Source of the DNA: JAFDZW01 sp035632315
GTDB taxonomy: Bacteria > Bacteroidota > Ignavibacteria > Palsa-1295
Reading direction: 5' to 3'
Assembly (NCBI GenBank): GCA_035632315.1
Contig: DASQGZ010000045.1
Coordinates: forward strand, 1-39,793
Length of the DNA: 39,793 nt
The position numbers and the translations under genes are program-made. Each line of letters starts with the position of its first letter. Position 1 is the first letter of the stretch. The notes under the pieces were generated by a model. It made no database searches. It saw only the letters and a list, made by a program, of their open reading frames with translations, and was not told the DNA's origin. This document shows, piece after piece, positions 17,356-25,147 of the stretch.

Positions 17356-20300
17356 TTAGTATGTGTACCAGTTCGTTCCGCCGTCTGAAATAAACGTGCG
17401 GGTAATCCCGTTGCCGACTATTGTCGCGGCGGCTACGCCGTCGATCTTATCGGCGCCGTTCGGTGCAACGTTAATATTTGCACCGGAAATGTTATGAATG
17501 ACAATAACACGCCCTGATGGATTTGCGCTGGGAAGCGTCGGTGCCGTTGCATTGGTAATATTCAGGAAATAATCCGTCGCGGCGATAGCGTATGCACCGG
17601 CCGCCGGATTACCATAGGTTGCACGAATTCCCGTTGCAACAACAGTACCGTTATTGAGAATACGATCGACGCTATTAGTCTGGATTGTACCACCCGTTGC
17701 GTTTATTGCACCAGTGGTCGATGTAATGCCCGTACCGGCGGTTATCGTCGTTCCGGCATTTACCTGTCCTGCAGTTGCAACGATATTACCCGTCGTTGAG
17801 GTGATACCCGTACCGGCGGTCATTGTCGTACCAGCATTTACCTGTCCGGCAGTAGCAACGATATTACCTGTCGTTGAGGTGATACCCGTACCGGCAGTGA
17901 TCGTCGTCGTGGCATTTAATTGCCCTGAACCGGTGACATTCAAACCCGAGACAGTGAGGGGTGAATTACAGACGGTAGTAGCACCGGTGAACATCGCGAT
18001 CGTATTTGCCGTCGCAGCACCGCATGCATTCACAAGTCCGAGTGAAGCAGGCGAAGCCCACTTATCTGTTGCGCCAGCGCCATTTGAAACGAACAAGTCA
18101 CCGGCGTTACCGTCGGAAGCGCCGACATTAATCGGTGTACCCGCATTAAGTATAACACGGTCCTGAATGTTCGCGCCGCCTGCTGTCGCAACAAGACCGT
18201 TGCCGGCCGTTACTTTTCCTGCCGTTGCAGTGATATTTCCTGCCGAAGCGACGATGTTGCCGCTGGTGGCAGTAATGTTCGTTACCGCAGTTAAGTTATT
18301 ATTAATCTGCACCGTGCCGGTGCCCGACGTAAGACTCAGCAGACCTGCCGTCGTGGAAATGTCCATTGCTGAGTTTCCAACGATCTTCATATTTCCGACC
18401 TGCGGGCTCAGCGCGATCCAGTTCGAAGCGCCGCCGATACCAGCCTGAATAATGCCTGTTGCGTTAAGATCACCGGTGATAGCAACATCCCAACTTGTAT
18501 TTGCAGGAGGCGGTCCGGGAGCAGCAAGATCTGCATTCCCGACGACTTTCAACTGCTGGTTGATCGAACCATTGCCAACAGTAGTAAGTGCGTAGGTGCC
18601 TGTATTAATATTTGTCGCTCCATTAACTGCGACCGTACCTGCAGCCTTTGTATTGATGCTTACATTACCACCGGCAGTTGTATTGCCGATTGTTGTCGTG
18701 CCGGCATTTGTCGCACCGTTATTAATTCCTGAAGCACCACTATTAAAGGTCGCGAAGTCGGTACCACCATCGTTGAAATGCAATGTGAAGCCGCCGAAGT
18801 TATGGTAACGATCAGATGCAAATATTTGCAAGCCAGCAGCCGGAGAAAGATGAGCATCGAGCGTCGTACCGACAAGCGTTACTTCTACACCGCTCGTACC
18901 GGTCAGCAACGATCCGAGTGTGCGTGTACGGACATTGCCGGAATTTACCCCGGTCAATGCAAGTACATTCAATTGTGTATTGTCTTGATTGATGTTATCA
19001 AGCACAAGATTATTCGTCGTTGCGCCGACATTCAATGTAATTGCGCTTGCCGTAGAACCGGCGATCGTAGTAGTCACCGTACCCGTCGTGCTGCCGATGG
19101 TATTGTTGATCGTGGCTGCAACCCCGGTCGATCCAAAATTATTATTGATCGTAGAACCGAGGATTGCCGAACGACCGAAATCATTATTAATATTATTGGC
19201 ATTGCTGGTGGATGTACCAAACTGGTTCGTGACCGTTGCCGCAGCGACTGTATTATTACCATACAAGTTCGTCACACCGTTGACGCCGAAGAAATTGCTC
19301 GTTGCGCTGCGTCCGATATCGTTGGTTGCTGCTGTGCCGCCGATCGTATTGATGGCACCTGCAACATTCCCGACATTCGTAGTCGCAGCAGCTGCATTGG
19401 CAATGTTGGTTGTCAGTCCGTTCGAATTATTGATATTCACAGCACCAGTGCCACTGAAGGCATTGATATTGACATTCTTATTTGCCGTTCCGTTAGCGAT
19501 CGTAAGGTCGTTCGTAAATCCGGTAATAAGACCGTTGTTACCATCAGCAACGATCGACGCAGTACCGAGTTTTAAGATACCGGTTACTTGCGCATCCCCC
19601 TGGACATAGAGATCCCATCCGTTATCCGGGCCGTTCGTATAGTTCGGTCCGCCGGCGAGATCACCGATAACACCGTTAACCCAAAGCCGAGTGCTCGTAC
19701 TGGCAGAGGAGCTGCCAACAATCGTACGGTTATTTGTACCACCCACGGGCTGAATGAGAAGGTTCGTCGATCCGACACCCTGATTGATCGACTGGATAGT
19801 GCCATTGTTACCAGTGGTATTATATCCAAGCTCAAGCATTTGAGTTGTGGTCGTCGCACCTGTAATAATTACTTGGTGTGCATCGCCACCAACTCCAGGG
19901 GTTTCATCCTTCGTCACCTGGAACCGCGTGGCAACTCCATTCGTCACATTTGTACCAAGGAGAAGTACTGCACTGGCATTATTCCAAAAGAACTGCGGGT
20001 TGTTCTGTGAGAGCAATCCATTAGCTCCTGCGAAAATAACCGAGCCTTGTGTAAAGTTCGGGTTCGCAATATTGTTTGCAGCCAACATACCTGAGACAAA
20101 AAGGTCGCCGTTGATCTGAGCATCCCATAACGAGCTGCCTGCAGGGGTATTCGCAGCGGCATCGGCAAAACCATTGAGCAAGAACCACTGGTGCGACGTT
20201 GAGTTACCCATAGTGGTCAGATTGAATGACGTCGTATTGATGTTCGTCGCGCCGAGAATATTATTCGTGCCATTGAGTATTCCCATATTTACCGTCGATG

Positions 20301-22815
20301 CAGAGAAGGCATTGATATAGGTTGTCGTGCCGTTTATAAAATTCGTGCTTGTCGGATATGAGCCTATCGTATTGAATGTCGCGCCATTCCCAAAATCATT
20401 ATTAACCGCTCCGTCGCCAAACGTATTTGTATTTGCACCATTTCCAACGTGATTGACCGTTGCGCCGCCGCCGTTACCAATATAGTTTGTCGCACCTGCG
20501 CCGTTACCGATATTGTTGTTCGATGCACCGACATTACCAATGAAATTGGTCGTTCCTGCATTTGTTCCAAGGGTATTGTTATTATCGGTCTGTAATGACA
20601 ATGTTGCCGTATGAACATTAACGCCGATCGAACCGGCCCCAGATGCGGTAATATCCGCTCCGGTATTACTTGTCGCCGAACCGCTGACATTCATGGCAAG
20701 ACCGCGTGTCGGCGCTGCGGTGCCTCCGGTGTTCGTTACACCAACAATAATACCGTCAATCCCTCCGGCTCCAACCGTCTGTCCGTTGGTAGTTACTGTC
20801 AGACCTCTGGACGAACCAGAACCGGTATTTGTCGATGTGAACGTACCACCTTGCGAAAATCCGATACCACCATTATTCGTAGCGGTGAACGTTGCGCCGA
20901 TCGGGGAATTCCCGCTGGAATTCACCGTTGCTGCGACTCCCGTCGAATTGCCGGTGCTTGCTGCCATATTGACATTGACACCTGTCGTCGTACCAGCCAC
21001 GCCGGTAACTGCAAGACCTGTTCCGCCGAATGCATTTGTGATCGTCGCCGTAGTCGTCGCGGCATTCGTGCCGCTGAGATTCATGATCGTGTTTGCCCCG
21101 GCATTCGTCGTAAAATTCAACTGATTGCCATTGAGGTTGACAAAACGCGTTGAAGTGAACGGAACATTTGTAGCCGCTGAAGCAAAGTGAGCATCGGCAA
21201 TAGAATTGTTCGGATACGTCACTTCAACACCCTGTGAGCCTACGATCATTGACTGAATAGTGCGGGTGCGGACGTTGCCGTTCGGCACTGTCGTCATATC
21301 AAGGAATGCCGCATCTGTGGTGGCGCCCGGAGCGATATTATTAAGCGTCAGATTATTCGCCAGATTTCCGACATCGAGTGTAAGGGCATTTGTCCCGGAA
21401 GTAGCGATCGAAACAGTGCCACCGGCCCCTGTATTGCCAATAGCAACCGTACCTGGCCCGGAGGTGGAGATGTTCGTCATGACCGCACCGGCGCCGCCTT
21501 GGATACCGATGTTATTTGTGATCGTTCCTACATTGATATTGCCGCCAAACGTATTAATTACGTTAGAACCTGAATTTGAGAAGCCATACCAGTTATTTGC
21601 CGCATCATATCCGAAATAGTTTGTCGTAGCGACATCACCAATATCGTTGACTGCCGCAACAGTACCGATGGTGTTAAACGCGCCTCCGCCATTACCAATT
21701 TTATTGGTGGATGCACCGACATTGCCAATGCTATTTGTCGAAGCACCGGCATTACCCATTGTATTTGTCGTTCCGGCAGTATTACCAATATCGGAATTAC
21801 CATACGATTGGAATGTACCATTGACGCGGGCGTTGCCATTGGTGAGGAGACTGTTCGTCGCCGCTGTCCCGACTGTTAACGACCACGTGTTCAGCGGAGC
21901 TGTCTTGATACCGACGTTATTACCCTGAGCGACTGTTCCGAGAGTAACCTCTGTGGTATTGTTCTCGATCATATTAACGGGTACGTCGTTGAGCGTGCCA
22001 AAAAGATTATTGCCATCGGAGATATTATTGCCGGTGCGAAGCCATGCGACCGAACCGACCACGAATGCAGTATTGTACTTCGTCAGATCGCCGGCGTTAT
22101 TACCCATCATGATACCGTCCGTCGCAGTGAGAGCAGGAGATGCTTGCGGTACACCACCATCGGAAGCAAATCGGACATTAGGGTTTGCATTGTTATTGAG
22201 AGTCGCTGCCGTGCCGTCAACATTAAGAAGTTTTGACGGAGTGAAGGGATTTCCGGTAGCGCTGATACCGACGTTACCACCTGAGGTAACACGAATACGC
22301 TCACCGACTCCGGATCCAGCAACGCCAACGTTTGTCCCAACAACGAAGTCTGTTGCGTTCAATGTACCGATAAAATTCTGCCCTGCTCCTGTTCCGCCGC
22401 CTGTCGGCAACGAGTTTCCTGCGAGCGTCCAGCCGCTGATCGGGCCCCAACTGGTACCATTATAGACATCGAGAGTGTGAGTGGTCGTATTATAGACGAT
22501 CAAACCTTCAGGAGGTGTACCGCCGCAAATTGCAAGTTCTTGTGCGGTGGTCATTCTCGGCGCTAAAAATCCTTTGGTTGTTGACGAAATATCAAGCATT
22601 GCACATTGGCTCGGGAATGTTCCGCTGACAAGTCCATTCGCATCGATGCCGAGCGATCCATTATTATCCGATAAATAGACAAAATGACCTGCGCCGTCAT
22701 CCAACTGAATTCTTCCGGCACCGAACGTGCGGGCAGCGCCGCCTTGTGCGAATATAGATGTCGTAGTTGCAAGAACTAACAGCATTGCAACGATGAGGTA
22801 CGATAAACGTCTCAT
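17356..22815 (-). CDS. Giant secreted repeat protein with decapeptide beta-roll blocks (1819 aa)
   Basis: Exported protein of unknown function. The signal peptide ends SIFAQ near residue 24. The cap is GRIQLDDGAGHFVYL, followed by LDISSTTKGFLAPRMTT and GLIVYNTTTHTLDVYNGTSW, a block very common in Bacteroidota surface and tail-fibre-like proteins. Three blocks of about ten-residue repeats (TNxIGNxGA type) lie at residues about 336-413, 742-837 and 1129-1252. Two copies of a large module (NVRTRTxxSxxxGxxGVEVT and flanks) sit about 780 residues apart, and WDxxxxGDxxxxG units recur three times. A 26-residue exact-period tandem repeat lies near residue 1630-1700. The C-terminus has a weaker form of the GRVIVIHN...W module of the 442- and 596-residue proteins. 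No anchor, barrel or sorting tail is visible. The leader is A/T-rich with no ribosome binding site. Confidence 0.86.
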   Translation of the reverse strand: MRRLSYLIVAMLLVLATTTSIFAQGGAARTFGAGRIQLDDGAGHFVYLSDNNGSLGIDANGLVSGTFPSQCAMLDISSTTKGFLAPRMTTAQELAICGGTPPEGLIVYNTTTHTLDVYNGTSWGPISGWTLAGNSLPTGGGTGAGQNFIGTLNATDFVVGTNVGVAGSGVGERIRVTSGGNVGISATGNPFTPSKLLNVDGTAATLNNNANPNVRFASDGGVPQASPALTATDGIMMGNNAGDLTKYNTAFVVGSVAWLRTGNNISDGNNLFGTLNDVPVNMIENNTTEVTLGTVAQGNNVGIKTAPLNTWSLTVGTAATNSLLTNGNARVNGTFQSYGNSDIGNTAGTTNTMGNAGASTNSIGNVGASTNKIGNGGGAFNTIGTVAAVNDIGDVATTNYFGYDAANNWYGFSNSGSNVINTFGGNINVGTITNNIGIQGGAGAVMTNISTSGPGTVAIGNTGAGGTVSIATSGTNALTLDVGNLANNLTLNNIAPGATTDAAFLDMTTVPNGNVRTRTIQSMIVGSQGVEVTYPNNSIADAHFASAATNVPFTSTRFVNLNGNQLNFTTNAGANTIMNLSGTNAATTTATITNAFGGTGLAVTGVAGTTTGVNVNMAASTGNSTGVAATVNSSGNSPIGATFTATNNGGIGFSQGGTFTSTNTGSGSSRGLTVTTNGQTVGAGGIDGIIVGVTNTGGTAAPTRGLAMNVSGSATSNTGADITASGAGSIGVNVHTATLSLQTDNNNTLGTNAGTTNFIGNVGASNNNIGNGAGATNYIGNGGGATVNHVGNGANTNTFGDGAVNNDFGNGATFNTIGSYPTSTNFINGTTTYINAFSASTVNMGILNGTNNILGATNINTTSFNLTTMGNSTSHQWFLLNGFADAAANTPAGSSLWDAQINGDLFVSGMLAANNIANPNFTQGSVIFAGANGLLSQNNPQFFWNNASAVLLLGTNVTNGVATRFQVTKDETPGVGGDAHQVIITGATTTTQMLELGYNTTGNNGTIQSINQGVGSTNLLIQPVGGTNNRTIVGSSSASTSTRLWVNGVIGDLAGGPNYTNGPDNGWDLYVQGDAQVTGILKLGTASIVADGNNGLITGFTNDLTIANGTANKNVNINAFSGTGAVNINNSNGLTTNIANAAAATTNVGNVAGAINTIGGTAATNDIGRSATSNFFGVNGVTNLYGNNTVAAATVTNQFGTSTSNANNINNDFGRSAILGSTINNNFGSTGVAATINNTIGSTTGTVTTTIAGSTASAITLNVGATTNNLVLDNINQDNTQLNVLALTGVNSGNVRTRTLGSLLTGTSGVEVTLVGTTLDAHLSPAAGLQIFASDRYHNFGGFTLHFNDGGTDFATFNSGASGINNGATNAGTTTIGNTTAGGNVSINTKAAGTVAVNGATNINTGTYALTTVGNGSINQQLKVVGNADLAAPGPPPANTSWDVAITGDLNATGIIQAGIGGASNWIALSPQVGNMKIVGNSAMDISTTAGLLSLTSGTGTVQINNNLTAVTNITATSGNIVASAGNITATAGKVTAGNGLVATAGGANIQDRVILNAGTPINVGASDGNAGDLFVSNGAGATDKWASPASLGLVNACGAATANTIAMFTGATTVCNSPLTVSGLNVTGSGQLNATTTITAGTGITSTTGNIVATAGQVNAGTTMTAGTGITSTTGNIVATAGQVNAGTTITAGTGITSTTGAINATGGTIQTNSVDRILNNGTVVATGIRATYGNPAAGAYAIAATDYFLNITNATAPTLPSANPSGRVIVIHNISGANINVAPNGADKIDGVAAATIVGNGITRTFISDGGTNWYTY
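17713..17930 (-). repeat. 78-bp in-frame tandem repeat
   Basis: Cores recur exactly 78 bases apart at 17729, 17807 and 17885 (last copy partial). Each unit encodes 26 residues: TAGTGITSTTGNIVATAGQV followed by NAGTTI. Copies differ at few bases, so the duplication is recent compared with the other repeats in this gene. Related but more diverged units continue upstream in the protein (about 18180-18300). Confidence 0.9.
19060..19430 (-). repeat. Decapeptide repeat block 3 of the 1819-aa protein
   Basis: Degenerate repeats such as TNVGNVAGAI, NTIGGTAATN, NDIGRSATSN and NQFGTSTSNA. Asn before an aliphatic or aromatic residue plus Gly every 9-12 residues suggests a beta-roll or solenoid. Confidence 0.7.
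20305..20590 (-). repeat. Decapeptide repeat block 2 of the 1819-aa protein
   Basis: Regular repeats: NTLGTNAGTT, NFIGNVGASN, NNIGNGAGAT, NYIGNGGGAT, then NTFGDGAVNN and NDFGNGATF. Consensus N-x-[IF]-G-N-[GV]-[GA]-A-x-[TN]. Confidence 0.8.
21577..21808 (-). repeat. Decapeptide repeat block 1 of the 1819-aa protein
   Basis: Repeats SDIGNTAGTT, NTMGNAGAST, NSIGNVGAST, NKIGNGGGAF, NTIGTVAAV, NDIGDVATT, NYFG. Same consensus as block 2. Confidence 0.8.
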
Positions 22816-22849
22816 AATATATTCTGTTTTATAAGTTTTTAATGCCTGT

Positions 22850-22872
22850 ATCTCCCGATAAATACTATCCCT
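22850..22872 (-). promoter_or_regulatory. GGGATA leader element, variant copy 8
   Basis: Exact GGGATA (22866-22871) and a version with an inserted base, CGGGAGATACA (about 22848-22858), some 37-55 bases before the start at 22815. Confidence 0.35.
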
Positions 22873-23141
22873 GGCTCCGCGATTCTATCACAATTTGATG
22901 AAAGCAAGCCCCAGAACCCCCCATTACAGGAATCCTGAAGTGTAAATATACCACATTTTTTTTTGCAGTGCAAGAAAATCGGCAAAAAATAAATAAATTT
23001 CCCGCCATAAATTATTATAAACCGTTATATTTTAATAAGATAGCTATTCATTATTTTCTTTTTTAAATAATTAGAAATATCTACTAAGTAAAGGTTCATT
23101 TTGTCACAAACAGAAGATTCCATACGTTATGGCAACTGAAA

Positions 23142-23168
23142 AAAAAGCGTTCGTAACGAACGCTTTTT
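23142..23168 (-). terminator. Rho-independent terminator after kamA
   Basis: GCGTTCG (23147-23153), loop TAA, CGAACGC (23157-23163), flanked by A's and T's on both sides. It separates the aminomutase from the surface-protein array. Confidence 0.9.
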
Positions 23169-23185
23169 AGAGATCACATCCAGCT

Positions 23186-24313
23186 CTATATTTTCTCTTT
23201 TTTGTCCGCAAAGACCTTCTTCTTGCGAGGTGCGCGGATAGGTTTGCGGCGAACGGGTGGCTTGGGCTTCTCCTCGACCACATCGGGATACGTATAGATG
23301 TCATATTTATAATTACGAAGCACCCATGTATTTTCGTCGTGACTGACGACGTAATTCGGAATGAGCGGTATTTTCCCGCCTCCGCCGGGGGCATCAATTA
23401 CATAGTATGGAATTGCTAACCCCGATGTCCAGCCGCGAAGTTTATCCATAATCTCAAGGCCGACACGAACAGGAGTACGGAAATGATTCGCTCCTTTGGT
23501 AATATCTGCCTGATATATGTAGTACGGACGGACACGCATCGCGAGCAATTTCTGCATTAACTCTTTCACAACCATCGGATCGTCATTGACCCCTTTCATC
23601 AATACCATCTGATTACCGACCGGGCATCCGGCATCGGCAAGCATTTCGCAGGCTTGCTTAGCTTCAGGAGTACACTCCCACGGATGATTAAAGTGAGTAT
23701 TGACATAGATGGGGTGATACTTCTTGATCATATCACACAATTTTGGCGTCACGCGCTGCGGCAATACACAGGGGATCTTCGTGCCAAGGCGAATGATCTC
23801 GACATGCGGAATCTCACGCAGACCTTTCAATACTTTTTCGAGCATGAAATCTGTGAGTGTCAGCGGATCACCGCCGGAAAGAATAACATCACGAATCTCG
23901 GTGTGGCTGGCAATATAATCCAAGCCTTCTTGAATATACTTCATCGATATCTTCGATGAGTCGCCAACCTTGCGCTTGCGCGTGCAGAAACGGCAGTACA
24001 TCGAGCACTGGCTTGTCACTAGGAAGAGCACACGATCGGGATAGCGATGTGTGATCGACGGCACAGGGCTCATCCCATCCTCATTTAACGGATCATCCGG
24101 CGCGTCAATATCCGAAAGCTCAACCTCATCAGGAACTGCTTGCAGCCAAATAGGGTCGCCTTTGTAGCGTATGAGCGATAAGTAGTAGGGGTTAATGCGA
24201 GTTTGGAAGAACTCGTTGAGTGAGTCGGCAACTTCGGGCTTAATGCCGAAACGTTCGACGATCTGATCTTTTGTTTCTACGCTGTCACGTAACAGCTGCT
24301 GCCAATATTCCAT
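23186..24313 (-). CDS. kamA: L-lysine 2,3-aminomutase (radical SAM, PLP-dependent)
   Basis: Converts lysine to beta-lysine by a radical mechanism using an iron-sulfur cluster, S-adenosylmethionine and pyridoxal phosphate. The cluster motif C-x3-C-x2-C is at Cys103, Cys107, Cys110, followed by the basic TRKRKVG. The SAM contact GGDPL is at 147-151. Asp270, Asp307 and Lys314 (in DAPGGGGK) keep the exact spacing of the two lysine-binding aspartates and the PLP lysine of the clostridial enzyme, so lysine is the likely substrate. At 375 residues it is shorter than the about 416 of the clostridial form, and its last 30 residues are a Pro/Lys/Arg-rich tail (KPKPPVRRKP). No EpmA-like lysyl-tRNA synthetase fragment is nearby, so EF-P modification is less likely. 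It follows a GNAT gene and two ATP-grasp genes on the same strand. Confidence 0.93.
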   Translation of the reverse strand: MEYWQQLLRDSVETKDQIVERFGIKPEVADSLNEFFQTRINPYYLSLIRYKGDPIWLQAVPDEVELSDIDAPDDPLNEDGMSPVPSITHRYPDRVLFLVTSQCSMYCRFCTRKRKVGDSSKISMKYIQEGLDYIASHTEIRDVILSGGDPLTLTDFMLEKVLKGLREIPHVEIIRLGTKIPCVLPQRVTPKLCDMIKKYHPIYVNTHFNHPWECTPEAKQACEMLADAGCPVGNQMVLMKGVNDDPMVVKELMQKLLAMRVRPYYIYQADITKGANHFRTPVRVGLEIMDKLRGWTSGLAIPYYVIDAPGGGGKIPLIPNYVVSHDENTWVLRNYKYDIYTYPDVVEEKPKPPVRRKPIRAPRKKKVFADKKEKI

Positions 24314-24371
24314 TTGTCTCTTTCTCTTGGTGCCATTGCTGCTGACATCTCAGCACGCACGGCGGATTTGT

Positions 24372-24442
24372 AAATATGAATTATAAAATCTGAAATATGA
24401 CGGTAGATACGTTCGATATTTCAAATTTCCAAATTCATATTT
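24372..24442. repeat. Long imperfect inverted repeat upstream of kamA
   Basis: Arms 24372-24398 and 24416-24442 are 27 bases each and match at 23 positions, around a 17-base spacer. It lies between the GNAT gene and kamA. It could be an attenuating hairpin, an mRNA-stability element or a small palindromic repeat. There is no T tract, and it is very A/T-rich. Confidence 0.65.
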
Positions 24443-24470
24443 CTGAACTCTGTCATCTACCTATTTCCTA

Positions 24471-24947
24471 CTACTTGTTTCCTATTCGTTTTCCGAATAC
24501 GACCAAGTCATCTCCCGGCTTGTAGTAATCGGCAATTTGTGAAACGACTGCATACCCCTGCTTCTGATAAAAAGAACGGGTTCGGTCGTATGACGACTGG
24601 CTGCTGGTCTCAGCGATCAACAGGTAGCCGCCACGATCTGCGACAAATTGCTCGGCGAACTGATCGAGCGCTTGCGAGATGCCTTTACCGTAATAATCCG
24701 GATGCGACGCGATCCAGTACATATCGTACGTGCCGGTCGTTGCCGGAGTCGGCCCGACGACGAGGAAACCGGCTGTGCGGCCGCCATCGTCATAGACGTA
24801 CGCAAAGTAATCGCACTGCTCCGGCCGGTTCAAGTAGATATCAATGAGCTCATCTGCGATCGCGATCTCCTCATTGCTGAAGTTTCCCGTCGCTTGCACG
24901 ATCTTCGTTATTTCTTCGCGATCTTGTGCGACAACAGGACGAATCAT
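24471..24947 (-). CDS. GNAT-family N-acetyltransferase
   Basis: Acyl-CoA-dependent acetyltransferase, 158 residues, a single GNAT domain. The acetyl-CoA loop reads DYYGKGISQAL (residues about 84-94), preceded by the MYWIASHP strand and followed by a typical SSYDRTRSFYQKQGY helix (about 119-133). Placed between an ATP-grasp gene and kamA on the same strand, so it may acetylate the aminomutase product or a peptide made from it. It is much shorter than the known beta-lysine acetyltransferases of the AblB/YodP type (about 270 residues), so I do not give it that name. Substrate unknown. Confidence 0.85.
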   Translation of the reverse strand: MIRPVVAQDREEITKIVQATGNFSNEEIAIADELIDIYLNRPEQCDYFAYVYDDGGRTAGFLVVGPTPATTGTYDMYWIASHPDYYGKGISQALDQFAEQFVADRGGYLLIAETSSQSSYDRTRSFYQKQGYAVVSQIADYYKPGDDLVVFGKRIGNK

Positions 24948-25147
24948 TTATGAACTAACTTTCGATAAACGAATCTTCAGTATGTTCGATACCGAACGAT
25001 CACATCGGTTTAAAAAACTTTTTACGAAGAATAATTCGTGAATAGTTTTTCATCCTTTTACAAAAATACGAAATGATTTCCGAAAATCCAAATCCTGACG
25101 CAAAATATTTTTAATGTTGAAAGCGAGAAACGGTTTTATTCGGATTT

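Larger units (their letters stand above)
22816..23185. other. A/T-rich intergenic leader of the 1819-aa gene
   Basis: 370 bases without a gene. Near the start codon lies a variant element (minus strand GGGATAGTATTTATCGGGAG then ATAC, 22850-22872). Far upstream is the kamA terminator. The middle is very A/T-rich (for example around 22980-23060) and probably holds the promoter, but I cannot fix its boxes. Confidence 0.6.

Noticed and set aside
17713..17930. CRISPR-like array
   Set aside because: Units are 78 bases with no unique spacers, lie in frame in a large gene, and no cas genes are nearby.
18989..19609. 206-codon open frame on the plus strand inside the 1819-aa gene
   Set aside because: Antisense shadow; the product is a Val/Pro/Ala-rich string with no family features and no ribosome binding site.
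1242..22815. Prophage or phage tail locus
   Set aside because: The proteins carry tail-fibre modules, but all have signal peptides and there is no terminase, capsid, portal, tape measure, baseplate, lysis or integrase gene.
1242..22815. Type IX secretion substrates or S74-chaperone fibres
   Set aside because: The C-termini were read directly: none has a type IX sorting tail or an endosialidase chaperone domain.
23186..24313. EpmB (EF-P lysine aminomutase)
   Set aside because: Substrate aspartates of the free-lysine enzyme are kept, and no EpmA homologue is adjacent. Not fully excluded.
24984..25039. Short inverted repeats (GTTCG/CGAAC and ACGAA/TTCGT) upstream of the GNAT gene
   Set aside because: Arms of five bases in A/T-rich DNA are expected by chance; too weak to call an operator.
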